Translations under genes and position numbers: made by a program | Source of the DNA: Tremella fuciformis | Lineage: Eukaryota > Basidiomycota > Tremellomycetes > Tremellales > Tremellaceae | Length of the DNA stretch: 64,000 nt | Assembly: GCA_032768795.1 (NCBI GenBank) | Contig: CP136490.1 | Coordinates: 7,192,001 to 7,256,000, forward strand | Reading direction: 5' to 3' | The notes under the pieces: generated by a model | The model's database searches: none | Told to the model about the DNA's origin: nothing | Seen by the model: the letters and a program-made list of their open reading frames with translations, nothing else | In this document: piece after piece, positions 11,514-20,701 of the stretch | How the letters are laid out: every line of letters begins with the position of its first letter | How positions within the stretch are numbered: the stretch's first letter is position 1

Positions 11514-12101
11514 GCTGTGCCAGTCGACCTCGCTGCTGAAACCCTCGTACACTTGCGCTTGCAAAAGAGACCCTCTGCCAAAGAGAAAAAAGTCGCCGTA
11601 TCGCTGTATCGAGTCTAGAATTCGGCGAGCGCCGATCCCGAGTCCGAGACTAACGGCCAATCACAGTCAGACTAATGCGAACCGTAATCGATTACAAAAG
11701 GAGGATTAGTCTGATGTGGCACTCACTGCGCCCAGGCTGATTTCCTTCAGGTGGCCAGGCATCTGTGTGGAAATGGAGATGCCAGGGGGCCTGTCACTAT
11801 ACGTACGGACGCTGGGAGTCATTCTCAACCCCTCCCATTGTCGTACGGGACAGCTCGCCTCCGTCCTTTCTCCTTACCTTTCACAATGCGGGACGTGTTA
11901 CTCCCTTCACCCCTGGGGTCGTCGCCACGATGTCTCAGCTTCAACAGCGCATAGACGTCGCGCCCCTATGAGCCCTGCCCGGACTGACTATCACAATTGT
12001 TTGGCAGGTATATGACTGTAGGCGCTCTCTGTCTTGAGCACCGAGCAGCAACAATCCATCCAACAGGGTCTACTGGTTAGATTCTCCGTCATTCTCTTGA
12101 G
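11514..12101. other. Divergent promoter region of LYS4 and chitinase 1
   Basis: This gap separates the LYS4 start (-) and the first chitinase start (+). It holds a CCAAT pentamer at about 11,657 and a nested pair of palindromes at 11,667-11,714. No convincing coding frame is present. Confidence 0.5.
11667..11714. repeat. Nested inverted repeat upstream of LYS4
   Basis: Ten-base arms TCAGACTAAT (11667-11676) and ATTAGTCTGA (11705-11714) are perfect reverse complements. Nearly concentric inside them sits the perfect 12-bp palindrome GTAATCGATTAC (11684-11695). The centre is about 175 bp upstream of the LYS4 ATG. Confidence 0.7.
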
Positions 12102-13468
12102 ATGCTCGCCAAGATATCCCGCCTCGTGCCTGCGGCGCTGGTCGCCCTAGTGATGGCTCAACGAGCTGTCGCGTTCCGCTACGTCGCCTACTGGGAGATG
12201 TCAGTCGACGTAATCCTGCCAAAGTTCCCACATTTCTGATCATACCAGCTGGGCTACCGACGACACACCATCCGCTGATCAGCTGGAAGGCGCGACGAAT
12301 ATCGTCTTGGGTGCGACTCCTCATGAGGAAGGCTCCCTGGCTTATATGTAGCATTCGTCAACATGACCACGATGACAGACTTTGTGGAGTCCAACAATGC
12401 CAACTTCACGCCCGCCTTCGTTGCCGATCTCAAAACCAAGACTGACGCCAAAATCAGTGCTGCCATTGGGGGCTGGGCTTTGGACGCCCTATACCCGTCT
12501 ATCGTGGCAACGAATGACTCTATGACCCAGTGGGCCAACGAAGTGAAAACATTCGTCGATACATATGGCTTGTAAGTCACGCTTCCACGCTACCTGTCGG
12601 CGACTGACTGCTAGGGATGGTGTTGACTTGGACTGGGAGTATGTCCCTTTCTGTAATACGTCCCGTTTCTTTGCTCATTGCCAGATATCCGAATGCAGCT
12701 CAAGGTCCCCAGTTCGTTCAACTCTGCACGACCGTCCGTAGTGTCATCGGGGCAGACAAAGTTCTGAGCATCACCGTCCCGGCAATACAAACAGACATGG
12801 GTGCTTACACCTCGACGACCATCCCTGAGTTCGAGAAGCAGATCGATTTCTGGAGCATAATGTCATACGACGCCGTCAATAGACTGTCTACGCAGTCAGG
12901 ATACCACGCTGGAGGCTCTGTAGTCAAGACAGACGTCGAAACTTATCAAGCCCGAGGCATGTCTCTCGAGAAAATGAACATCGGCTTCCCCATGTACGCC
13001 AAATGGTTCCAGCTCACTCAAGAGCAAGGCGCCACTTGTGCTGCCGCTAGCTCCCCCATCGGTTGTCCCATGGGACCCTTCCAGACATCGAACGGTACTG
13101 ATCTTGGCAACTCCAACGCCCTGACATACGACCTTTCCCTCTCGTACGACATCAACGCCGTGCCCCTCGCCACTATCGAGCAGTCCTGGGCTAGCGTACC
13201 CCCTACCGGCACAGACGATCTCAGTGAGGACGTGTGGGCGTCGGCCTGGTATGACTCCACCAACTTTTTGTTCTGGACCTGGCTCAGTCCCGAAGACATG
13301 TATCAGACATGCCAGAAGTGGAAGTCGCAGGTGGGAGGTGTCATGGTGTGGTCGCTGGATATGGACACCAATGGCGCCGGTGGGGGAGATCACTTTACCA
13401 GACTGCACCAGTGCATCACTGGGAGCAACAGCACAACTACAAAGCGGCGTCTGGAAGGCGATTATTGA
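12102..13468 (+). CDS. GH18 chitinase, secreted (paralog 1)
   Basis: Family 18 glycoside hydrolase cleaving beta-1,4 linkages of chitin, probably secreted for wall remodelling or feeding. The start at 12102 gives a signal peptide MLAKISRLVPAALVALVMAQ. YVAYWEIWA, NIVLAFVNM, KISAAIGGWALD (the GH18 SxGG-like strand) and the active-site motif DGVDLDWEYP are in order. MNIGFPMYAKWF and GVMVWSLDMD close the barrel. Introns are at 12200-12248, 12311-12351, 12572-12614 and 12639-12684. Between the last two lies a 24-nt exon (12615-12638) that encodes the catalytic D-x-x-D-x-D-x-E. No carbohydrate-binding module or GPI signal is evident. It is closely related to the chitinase at 21714. Confidence 0.93.
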
Positions 13469-13590
13469 GGCCTGATCGCCCCCTATGCCACGAAGAATCC
13501 GCCACACTCGTTCACTCTCTCCTCCGTACACCATATGCACATGTCACAACGCGCCCTGCTGGACTCTCGGGGTAAATATGAGCAGGGTGC

Positions 13591-13595
13591 GTACC
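13591..13595 (+). repeat. Target-site duplication, left copy (GTACC)
   Basis: The five bases GTACC directly precede the left LTR and recur directly after the right LTR (21015-21019). A 5-bp duplication is typical of Ty3/gypsy integration. Confidence 0.9.
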
Positions 13596-13908
13596 TGTCA
13601 AGACCGGACGTAGGATAGTCCGCGTCGAGCTGGGAAGTCGAGGTTGCCTCGCAGGGAGTATGCAATCGAGTAGGGTTACTAGAAGTAGACTGAGAGTACA
13701 AGAGATACATTCGACTAGAGATCTTCTCTACTCGAATGTCTACTATATGTATTCGAAAACCGTTCAACTATACTAGACAGTCCGAGTGCCGCATTTAGCA
13801 GTTCGGCTACTTCACCCGGATGAGGCAAGTGGGCGGTTGGCTGAGTCAGGCCGTGTGGCACTTGGCCTTGTCTCATTCCGCCACAGTCTCAGTGCCACAG
13901 TCCTGACA
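13596..13908 (-). repeat. 3' LTR of the retrotransposon (313 bp)
   Basis: It begins TGTCAAGACC and ends TCCTGACA on the plus strand. It appears identical to the right copy (20702-21014) wherever I compared them, including equal length. Confidence 0.95.
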
Positions 13909-14127
13909 GTCGCCCCCCTCTTCTTTGATGTCGACCCGACATCCTCGGTTGTTGACATCCTTTATTCGACGTTGCGTCCTTTGGCACTGTGTGTTCGGTT
14001 CGTTGAGGTAGATGCCACGCCCGTAAGCCCGAGAGACGCCGTTGTTTACCCCTTCATGCAAGTTGTTGTTCTGGTTGTTGTGTCCGGACTTCGTCTTTCT
14101 TGAGTCGTCTTTCGTACTGTTCTCATC
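13909..14127. other. Spacer between the 3' LTR and the antisense gene
   Basis: Apart from the polypurine tract there is no coding frame. It must hold the promoter and leader of the antisense gene, unless the adjacent LTR supplies them. Confidence 0.4.
13913..13926 (-). promoter_or_regulatory. Polypurine tract of the retrotransposon
   Basis: On the minus strand this reads AAAGAAGAGGGGGG and lies four bases from the 3' LTR, the position and composition expected for the plus-strand primer. Confidence 0.85.
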
Positions 14128-15807
14128 ATGGTCGACGACGAGCTGGCCGGATTCAATGTTGAGCAGGGCATACAAGATGCCTACGATGAGGCGTACCTCG
14201 GTACGGCCTCGGCGGACGACTATCGAATTCAACTCCAGGCCGCTCGAGAGAACCTCGAAGCGCAGCCCGAAAATGCCATTTTCAAGTTCGAGGTCGACAA
14301 GCTGGTTGCTGCGGGGAAGGCGGCTTTACGTCGAGAAAGGGATAAATCCGTGAGTCGAATGCCAGTAGACGAACTTCGAGTTAAGCTGTTAGGGTTCCTC
14401 TCCCGTAAAGTCGACTCCTGCTCGTGCTGAGTCGGTATTCCCGCCTATTCAATCGCCTTTCAAGGCTCCCCTTGCTCCCATCGGTCGTCTCTCACCCAAG
14501 AAACACATCTTGGATCCCTCTCCTATCTCTCGTCAACCACCCTTCGGCTCGAGCAGCATTCCCGAGACACCGGCTAGTCAAAAGGGTCATGCTCATCGCC
14601 CTTTGGGCTTCCCTAAGGCCGCATCTCCGCCTGCCAAAGTCGTGTCTTCGGCTACTGAGGTCGGTCTGAGCGACTTGTTCGGCTCGGCCCCCGACTCGAG
14701 CCCGGGTCAGCCGATCCCTACTCCTTCGCCGACCAAGGCAGGTCGAACTCCTAGTGGGGTGTTCCCGAGGGTTGAAGGCGAAGAGTTGGTGGTCAAGCGT
14801 CTGAATCGCGTGTATCGGTACCCGCTGAAAGAACCGGAGGTCGTTGGACACGACGACTCGAGGATCGAGTCCTTCTACTCGTGGGTCGAGTCGTATATTT
14901 CGACTCGTACTGGCGACACCGCGGATACCGGGTCGAACATCCTCGAAGCGCTCGACTCCGGCTCGTGGGGCGTCCTGATGGGGGCGGAGCGTTGTGCAGC
15001 CTGTGTGTCCCATAATCGCCCTCCCATGTCGGGCTACTCGGGTCTACTCTGCGTCTGCCCGGTTGTGGAGGTCGATGGTAGGCGGTATGTGGCGCAGAAG
15101 TACGTTTTCGACTTACCATACTCGATTTTCGCTGACGTATAGGTGTCTTGGGTGTATGCTCAAGTCGAAACACTGCACCCTTTCGCCCAACACCGCTCTT
15201 GGGCCCCGAGCTCAACTCGTCCTCCCTGCCGACGAGGTCGTTCGTCGTAAGGGTGTTATCGCAGGGATTCACCGCCAGGCAACAGCTCTACTTGCAGACG
15301 CGAAACCCGGTCTGGCCCGTAATGCTATCTTGGAGATCTATAGAATCAATTACTCCGAATATCAGGTAAGTGTAGTCGGATTTCGTCTTGGTCTTGTCGA
15401 GATCTGACTTGCAGCATTTGAACCGGACTGCATTCCGCGGCGAGTCTCAAGTCGCTCTGCTAGACTCGGGTGATCCTCCGTTGGTGTCTACACTCGACTG
15501 GAGCTCTTTGGACGACGCGATGGCCGAAGGCGCTGAGGAGGGGGTTGCGGGTCCCTCGGTGGTCGGTGGGGGTGGTTTGAAGCGGCTATTGGAGGACTCG
15601 CCCGCGCCCTCCATTCACTCGTCTCCCGACCGGCACCACTCGGTTACTCGACTTCTGTCTGCCCGAGCTGAGTCCCTCGAGTCGGAATCCGACATCCCGC
15701 ACCGCACGACCCGACTGCAGACCAAGGAGAAGACTGCCAGTGAGGCGAAGGCGCCACAGCGCGCCGCGCTTGGCGCCCTCAAGACGAAGCGCGGCCGCCG
15801 CAAGTGA
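14128..15807 (+). CDS. Antisense intron-containing gene carried inside the retrotransposon
   Basis: A spliced gene running opposite to gag and pol, between the pol stop and the 3' LTR. From ATG 14128, three GT-AG introns (14350-14410, 15100-15142, 15366-15414) join four exons of 222, 689, 223 and 393 nt, which stay in frame to the stop at 15807: about 508 residues. The N-terminus (MVDDELAGFNVEQGIQDA) is acidic and helical. A Ser/Pro-rich part follows, then VVKRLNRVYRYPLKEPE. A cysteine cluster (RCAACVSHNRPP, GLLCVCP, KCLGCMLKSKHC) is spread over exons 2 and 3. The tail is Ser/Arg-rich and ends KTKRGRRK, a likely nuclear signal. I recognise no known family. The Cys pattern suggests metal and nucleic-acid binding, which is inference. 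Its end is 32 bp from the pol stop, tail to tail. Confidence 0.75.
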
Positions 15808-15839
15808 TTGTAGTCCAGGTTGTATTTTATGCAGAGACC

Positions 15840-18800
15840 TCATGCCGACTCCGTTCTCCAGCGCGGGGCGCGCCTTATGCGTTTCGCATCGGATACTAGG
15901 GATTCGACTTGGCTGTCCTCGATGCCCTTCATCCACGACTCGAACCGCGGGTCCCCCTTTAGAGAGTCTGTTGGTTGCCAGGTCGGTTGTTGGTACCCCT
16001 TCCATTTCACAAGGACCTGGTCCTCGAGTTGTCTTGCCTTACCCCGGGATCGTCGAGCTCGTTTCAGTACCCCTTCGACTTCGTAAAGCTCCTCCTCGCT
16101 AGTGTGTGGGGCTGGTGGCGGAGCGACCAGCGCGGGTTGCGCTTCGACTCGAGCCCCACGAACGTGCGACAAGAGCTCTACGTTGAAGACTGGGTGAACT
16201 CGATTGGCGACCAATTCCGGAGGCAGGTCCAGTTTATATGCGTTCTCGTTTATCCTTTCTAGTATGGGGTACGGTCCTACGTGACGGTGGTCGAATTTCC
16301 TAGTCGGACGGAGCGTGCGCAAGTTCTTGCCATTTAGCCAGACTTTGTCCCCTACTTGGAAGTCCGGTGTACGTCGACGCTTATCATATTGCTTCTTCCA
16401 CCCTTCTTGGGCTCTGAGCAAGTTCCCTCGTATTCGATGGTGCAGCTGTTCTAGCTGCTGAACCCGGTCGGCGGCTGCTGGAACTTGCAGGTCGGACAGG
16501 TCTCCTGGCGGATCGACTAGGGTCGTACGATATGCTCTCCCGGTGTAGGCCTCCAGGGGGCTCATACCCAGCGAGGCGTGGTGCGTGCTATTGTAGCAGA
16601 ACTCCGCGTGCGGCAGTAGGGGCACCCAATTGTCTTGTTCGAGGTTCACATAGTTGCGTAGGTACTGTTCCAGCCACTGGTTCGTTCTCTCGGTTTGTCC
16701 GTCTGTTTGTGGGTGGTATGCTGTCGAGTAGCGCAGGTTGGTTCCTAGGCCTTGGCAGAAGGCTTTCCAGAATTTGGATACGAACAGACTCCCACGATCC
16801 GACACTATGCTGTCGGGTATGCCGAAACGAGTATATACTCTATCCGTGAAGATTTCGGACATTCCTTTAGCGGTGATCGACTTGTGACAGGGCGCGAATA
16901 CTGCCATCTTCGAGAAGCGATCCACGACAACCATGATGGAGTCGTAGGTATTCGAGGTGGGCAGGTCGACTATGAAGTCCACAGACAGGTCTGCCCATGG
17001 TCGTAGTGGCGGTTCGAGCGGTCGAAGGAGGCCGTACGGTTTCTGTCTCGAGGGCTTGTTTCTTTGGCACTTCTCGCACTCCGCCGCAGATTTCTCTACA
17101 TCCGTCTTGATGTTCGGCCACCACCAGTGTTGCCTAATTGCCTGATAAGTCTTTCGGGGTCCAGGGTGACCGGCCGAGACTATATCATGATGTGCCTCGA
17201 TGACCTCTGTCCGAGACTTCGAGGGACAGTAGTATGCTTTCGAGTGTCTATAGTATCCTTGCGTGTCTTGGGTTACTTTTCCGTCCGCGATCAATGATCC
17301 TAGCTCGTCGTCCCCTTCGTACAAGTCGGACGGCGTCTTGCCCAGCAGCTGTACTTGTATGGAGAGTAGCAACTGTTCTGAGGACAGGAGCGGTCGGAAA
17401 TTGTGTCCGTTGAGTTCCTGAGACAGGCTCGTGGCTGTCGAGTCGGTGGGGAGGTAATCCGGTCTTCGACTGAGGGCGTCCGGTTTAGTACTTTGCTTCC
17501 CCGAACGATAGGAGATCTCGAAGTTGAAGTCTGCCATCATCTCTGCCCATCGTGCCTGTCGTCGGGTCAGTTGCTTGGTTGACAAGAAGGTTTCCAGGCT
17601 GCGGTGGTCGGTGAGCACTTGTGTCCGGTGTCGGGCACCTTCCAGGTAGTGTCGCCATTCCTTGAAAGCGTACACGATTGCCAAGAATTCCTTGTCGTGT
17701 ATCGGGTAGTTCAACTCGGCTGGCGACATGACTCGACTCGAATATGCGACTGGGCGCAGCCCATTCTCCCCGTCTTTCTGGGATATGACTGCCCCGATCG
17801 CGAAATCGGACGCGTCGGTCTCTACCACGCATTCCTGGTCTGGGTCATAGTGTTTCAGGACGGGTCCGGTCGTCATTTTCGTCTTGAGCAGGTCGAACGC
17901 CGCCTGGTGCGGTTCCGACCAGGAGAACGGGGTCGACTTCCGAGTGAGTTCGTGCAGTGGCTTAGCTACCTTGGCGAACCCTGCTATGAACCTTCGATAG
18001 AAGTTTGCAAAACCCAGGAAGGATTGGACTTCCTTGACGTTCCGAGGTGCTGGCCATGCCGACACCGCTCGCACCTTGTTCGGGTCCATCGATACGCCCT
18101 TCGGGTCGATGATGTAGCCCAGGAACTCTACGGAGTCGGTATGGAACTGGCACTTGTCGTGTTTTGCGAACAGTTCGAATTTCCGCAGTCGTTGTAGGAC
18201 TTCTTTGACGTGCCTCTCGTGCTCGCTCCGTGACTTCGAGAAGATAAGTATGTCGTCCAGATAGACTATGACGAAAATGTCCAGCACATCGCGGAATATG
18301 TGGTTCATCAAGTGTTGGAATGAGGCTGGGGCATTCGTGAGGCCGAATGGCATCACTCGGTACTCGAACAGCCCGAACCGAGTTCTGAATGCGGTTTTCC
18401 ATTCTTCCCCGGCGGCGATCCGGAGGAGGTTGTACGCGCCACGTAGGTCTATTTTTGAGTAGATAGTGGCCGCACGGAGTTGGTCTAGTAGATCTCCGAT
18501 CAACGGTAGGGGATAACGGTTCTTGACGGTTATGTTATTCAACTTGCGGTAGTCCACGCAGAGGCGTAAGGATCCGTCTTTCTTCTTTACGAATAAAATT
18601 GGCGAGGCCGCTGGCGACTCCGAAGGTACGATAAAGCCTTTCTTTAGGTTCGTATCCAAGTAGTCTCGGAGGGCCTCCTGTTCGGTCACGGACAGCGAGT
18701 AGATCGGGCCGAATGTCGGCTCAGCGCCGTCGAGTAGCGGGATGCGGTGGTCGAAAGGCCTATGAGGAGGTAGCTTGGTGGCCTCCGACTCCGAGAAGAC

Positions 18801-19382
18801 ATCCAGGAACTCGTGGTATTCCGTAGGTACCACTTCCTCCATCCGAGGTGGGTCCACGGAGATGGCTCGTAGGTAGATCGCCCCCTTGGGTTCGTCCGTA
18901 ATCTGTTCGAATGCCTCGGCCGAGATGAGGGAGATTGCTTTTAGTTTTCCCGACTTGCCCTGGTGTGATCTCGAGGGGGGAGGTTGAATGGCCAGGTTAT
19001 CCCAGTCGAGCGTTGGCTTGACTTCTTTGAAGAATGGCGCCCCAAGGATGATGGGGCCCACATCTAGTCTGGCGACCAGAAATGTAGCTGTGTAAGGCTG
19101 GAACCCTTCCCCTAGCAAGAGGGTGAGGGTAACCTCTTGTTCGATAGCGCTGCGGGAGCCATCCGCTAATCGTAGGGTCTGTTTGATTCTAGAAGGGCGC
19201 AATTTGAGTTTCGACTCGATGGCGTAGGTTTTCTCTATAAAGTTCCGGGAGGCCCCGGTGTCGAGCAGCGCTCGGGAGACTAGTGATTGTTTGTTTGCGA
19301 TCGCGACAGGTATATGGAAAAGGTCTGGGGTATCAGGAATAGCTGGCGTCGAGATTGGGAGTGCGGCGAAGGTGGCGGTCAC
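15840..19382 (-). CDS. pol: Ty3/gypsy Pol polyprotein: protease, RT, RNase H, integrase, chromodomain
   Basis: One open frame of about 1,180 codons counted from 19382. Aspartic protease LLDTGAS lies near residues 39-45. Reverse transcriptase has LRLCVDYRKLN near 272, MPFGLTNAPASFQ near 344 and the catalytic YLDD near 374. RNase H has ETDASDFAIGA near 521. Integrase has an HHCC zinc site (HHDIVSAGHPGPRKTYQ, then CEKCQ) and the D,D,E triad near 802, 862 and 898. The C-terminus has a chromodomain (YEVEGVLKRARRSRGK, then VLVKWKGYQQPTWQP), near 1,098-1,155. No stop or frameshift interrupts it. The frame is open some 38 codons further upstream over the end of gag, in the -1 frame, and the only initiator-like codon at the junction is GTG in GTGA. 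Confidence 0.95.
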   Translation of the reverse strand: MTATFAALPISTPAIPDTPDLFHIPVAIANKQSLVSRALLDTGASRNFIEKTYAIESKLKLRPSRIKQTLRLADGSRSAIEQEVTLTLLLGEGFQPYTATFLVARLDVGPIILGAPFFKEVKPTLDWDNLAIQPPPSRSHQGKSGKLKAISLISAEAFEQITDEPKGAIYLRAISVDPPRMEEVVPTEYHEFLDVFSESEATKLPPHRPFDHRIPLLDGAEPTFGPIYSLSVTEQEALRDYLDTNLKKGFIVPSESPAASPILFVKKKDGSLRLCVDYRKLNNITVKNRYPLPLIGDLLDQLRAATIYSKIDLRGAYNLLRIAAGEEWKTAFRTRFGLFEYRVMPFGLTNAPASFQHLMNHIFRDVLDIFVIVYLDDILIFSKSRSEHERHVKEVLQRLRKFELFAKHDKCQFHTDSVEFLGYIIDPKGVSMDPNKVRAVSAWPAPRNVKEVQSFLGFANFYRRFIAGFAKVAKPLHELTRKSTPFSWSEPHQAAFDLLKTKMTTGPVLKHYDPDQECVVETDASDFAIGAVISQKDGENGLRPVAYSSRVMSPAELNYPIHDKEFLAIVYAFKEWRHYLEGARHRTQVLTDHRSLETFLSTKQLTRRQARWAEMMADFNFEISYRSGKQSTKPDALSRRPDYLPTDSTATSLSQELNGHNFRPLLSSEQLLLSIQVQLLGKTPSDLYEGDDELGSLIADGKVTQDTQGYYRHSKAYYCPSKSRTEVIEAHHDIVSAGHPGPRKTYQAIRQHWWWPNIKTDVEKSAAECEKCQRNKPSRQKPYGLLRPLEPPLRPWADLSVDFIVDLPTSNTYDSIMVVVDRFSKMAVFAPCHKSITAKGMSEIFTDRVYTRFGIPDSIVSDRGSLFVSKFWKAFCQGLGTNLRYSTAYHPQTDGQTERTNQWLEQYLRNYVNLEQDNWVPLLPHAEFCYNSTHHASLGMSPLEAYTGRAYRTTLVDPPGDLSDLQVPAAADRVQQLEQLHHRIRGNLLRAQEGWKKQYDKRRRTPDFQVGDKVWLNGKNLRTLRPTRKFDHRHVGPYPILERINENAYKLDLPPELVANRVHPVFNVELLSHVRGARVEAQPALVAPPPAPHTSEEELYEVEGVLKRARRSRGKARQLEDQVLVKWKGYQQPTWQPTDSLKGDPRFESWMKGIEDSQVESLVSDAKRIRRAPRWRTESA

Positions 19383-20653
19383 GCTGAGGCGTACCTCGCC
19401 GCCGCGGGGCTGGGGTACGCCAACTTGTTTTCCGAATCGTCTTTGTCGAATTTCGTATGATCGAGGTTGGCGTTCGCATTCGGTGCTTCGTGTCTAATAC
19501 CATTGAGGCGGACTGCGTTCGCCCCCGATGCGGGGCTGTTTCGAGGAGCTCGCGTTTTCGGGGCCGTGGGGCAGTTGGCTACAATGTGATCCGGGCTCTC
19601 ACAGTATAGACACAGGTTTTTGTCCATCCGTCGCTGTCTTTCGCTGGGCGAGATCCTACCCCTCGAGTGTCCGTCGTCCTTCCGATATCTCTGGTTGGTC
19701 GGGGGTCGAGAGGGCGGATTCGGGGATCGAACGTAGTCCCTCGAAGGTCTGTCGGCGCGGTCGCGAGAGTGAGTTGTCGCCGGCGTCTCGCCGAACCTTT
19801 TCGAGGTAGCTCGCTCCGGCTCGCGCTGCAGCAAGTTGTTGCGGACACTGTCCTGCTGTACATTGAGACGAATCGCTACGTCCGCCAGCTCTTTTAGGGA
19901 TCTGGGCTCGTGCTCGCGATTCGCTATGGCCAGGCGGATCTCGGGTCGCAGACCCGACTCGAACATGTCTCGTAGGCTACGGTCCTCATACTCCACATCG
20001 GCTGAGATCGCCAGGAATCGTGCATAGTATTCCGAGACCGTGCGGGTTTGCGACAGTTTCTTGAGTCGCTGAACCGCAATTCGGTGTCTATCCGGGTCGC
20101 CGAACATGTCCTGTAACTCGGAAATGAAATGGTCCAAGTCGGAGCAAAAAAGGGGTTGTTCGATTTTCGGCCTGTTGAAGTACGGTTCCCACCAACGAAG
20201 GGCATTTCCCCGTAGGTAGGATGCCGCCCAAATGACTTGCCTCCGCGAGTCCAGGCCACCGCCTTGCATGCTAAGGTACATTCGTACCTGGGTAATGTAT
20301 TGCGGTAGCTTATCGCGGTCACCGTGATATTCATCTGGGGGGTTCACCTTGAAGGATCTCGTCGCGTTCGAAATCCTCTGAGCGGACTCGAGCGGCGAGT
20401 GGTCGTGGTCGAGATCCGTGTCCGTGATCTCTTCCAGGGGTGTACCTTGCGCGGCTCCCGTGTGATGAGTGGTTGCCGGGGTGGCCCGTTCGGCCAATGC
20501 GAGACGGGCGGCCGCTAGGGCCGAGTCGCTCTGCTCCTTGGCTTGGCGAAGCTCGAGTATCTGACGTCGGAGTTCCTCAACCTCCGTAGGAGTGTCGAGG
20601 TCCTCCGAGTCCGGGTCGACATGCGACCGTAGTTGGCGAGTGGAAGCACTCAT
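19379..20653 (-). CDS. gag: Gag-like capsid/nucleocapsid protein
   Basis: Starts at 20653 (MSASTRQLRSHVDPDSED), 48 nt from the 5' LTR. The first part has a coiled-coil-like segment (EVEELRRQILELRQAKEQ). The Ty3/gypsy gag capsid region follows (VNPPDEYHGDRDKLPQYI, RWWEPYF, LSQTRTVSEYYARFLAIS). Near the end is one CCHC zinc knuckle, CLYCESPDHIVANC (C-x2-C-x4-H-x4-C). Length is about 425 residues. The stop codon overlaps the pol frame by more than 100 nt, in the -1 register. Confidence 0.93.
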   Translation of the reverse strand: MSASTRQLRSHVDPDSEDLDTPTEVEELRRQILELRQAKEQSDSALAAARLALAERATPATTHHTGAAQGTPLEEITDTDLDHDHSPLESAQRISNATRSFKVNPPDEYHGDRDKLPQYITQVRMYLSMQGGGLDSRRQVIWAASYLRGNALRWWEPYFNRPKIEQPLFCSDLDHFISELQDMFGDPDRHRIAVQRLKKLSQTRTVSEYYARFLAISADVEYEDRSLRDMFESGLRPEIRLAIANREHEPRSLKELADVAIRLNVQQDSVRNNLLQREPERATSKRFGETPATTHSRDRADRPSRDYVRSPNPPSRPPTNQRYRKDDGHSRGRISPSERQRRMDKNLCLYCESPDHIVANCPTAPKTRAPRNSPASGANAVRLNGIRHEAPNANANLDHTKFDKDDSENKLAYPSPAAARYASA

Positions 20654-20684
20654 GTTCCTCGACTTGCAATACTCAGTGCGAGTA

Positions 20685-20699
20685 TAGTCGAATGTATCT
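20685..20699 (-). promoter_or_regulatory. Primer binding site of the self-priming type
   Basis: Two bases from the 5' LTR lies a 15-mer (plus strand TAGTCGAATGTATCT). Its reverse complement occurs inside the LTR at 20809-20823, so the RNA's own 5' region can pair with it. I see no match to a tRNA 3' end (no TGG start). Confidence 0.65.
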
Positions 20700-20701
20700 A
20701 A

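Noticed and set aside
16500..20520. Many plus-strand open frames (up to about 200 codons) opposite gag and pol
   Set aside because: They are frame shadows of the long minus-strand gag-pol coding sequence, with low-complexity Arg/Ser/Val composition and no splice-consistent structure, unlike the gene at 14128-15807.
20685..20701. Conventional tRNA-primed binding site
   Set aside because: No TGG-starting stretch next to the 5' LTR; complementarity to the element's own LTR explains the site better.
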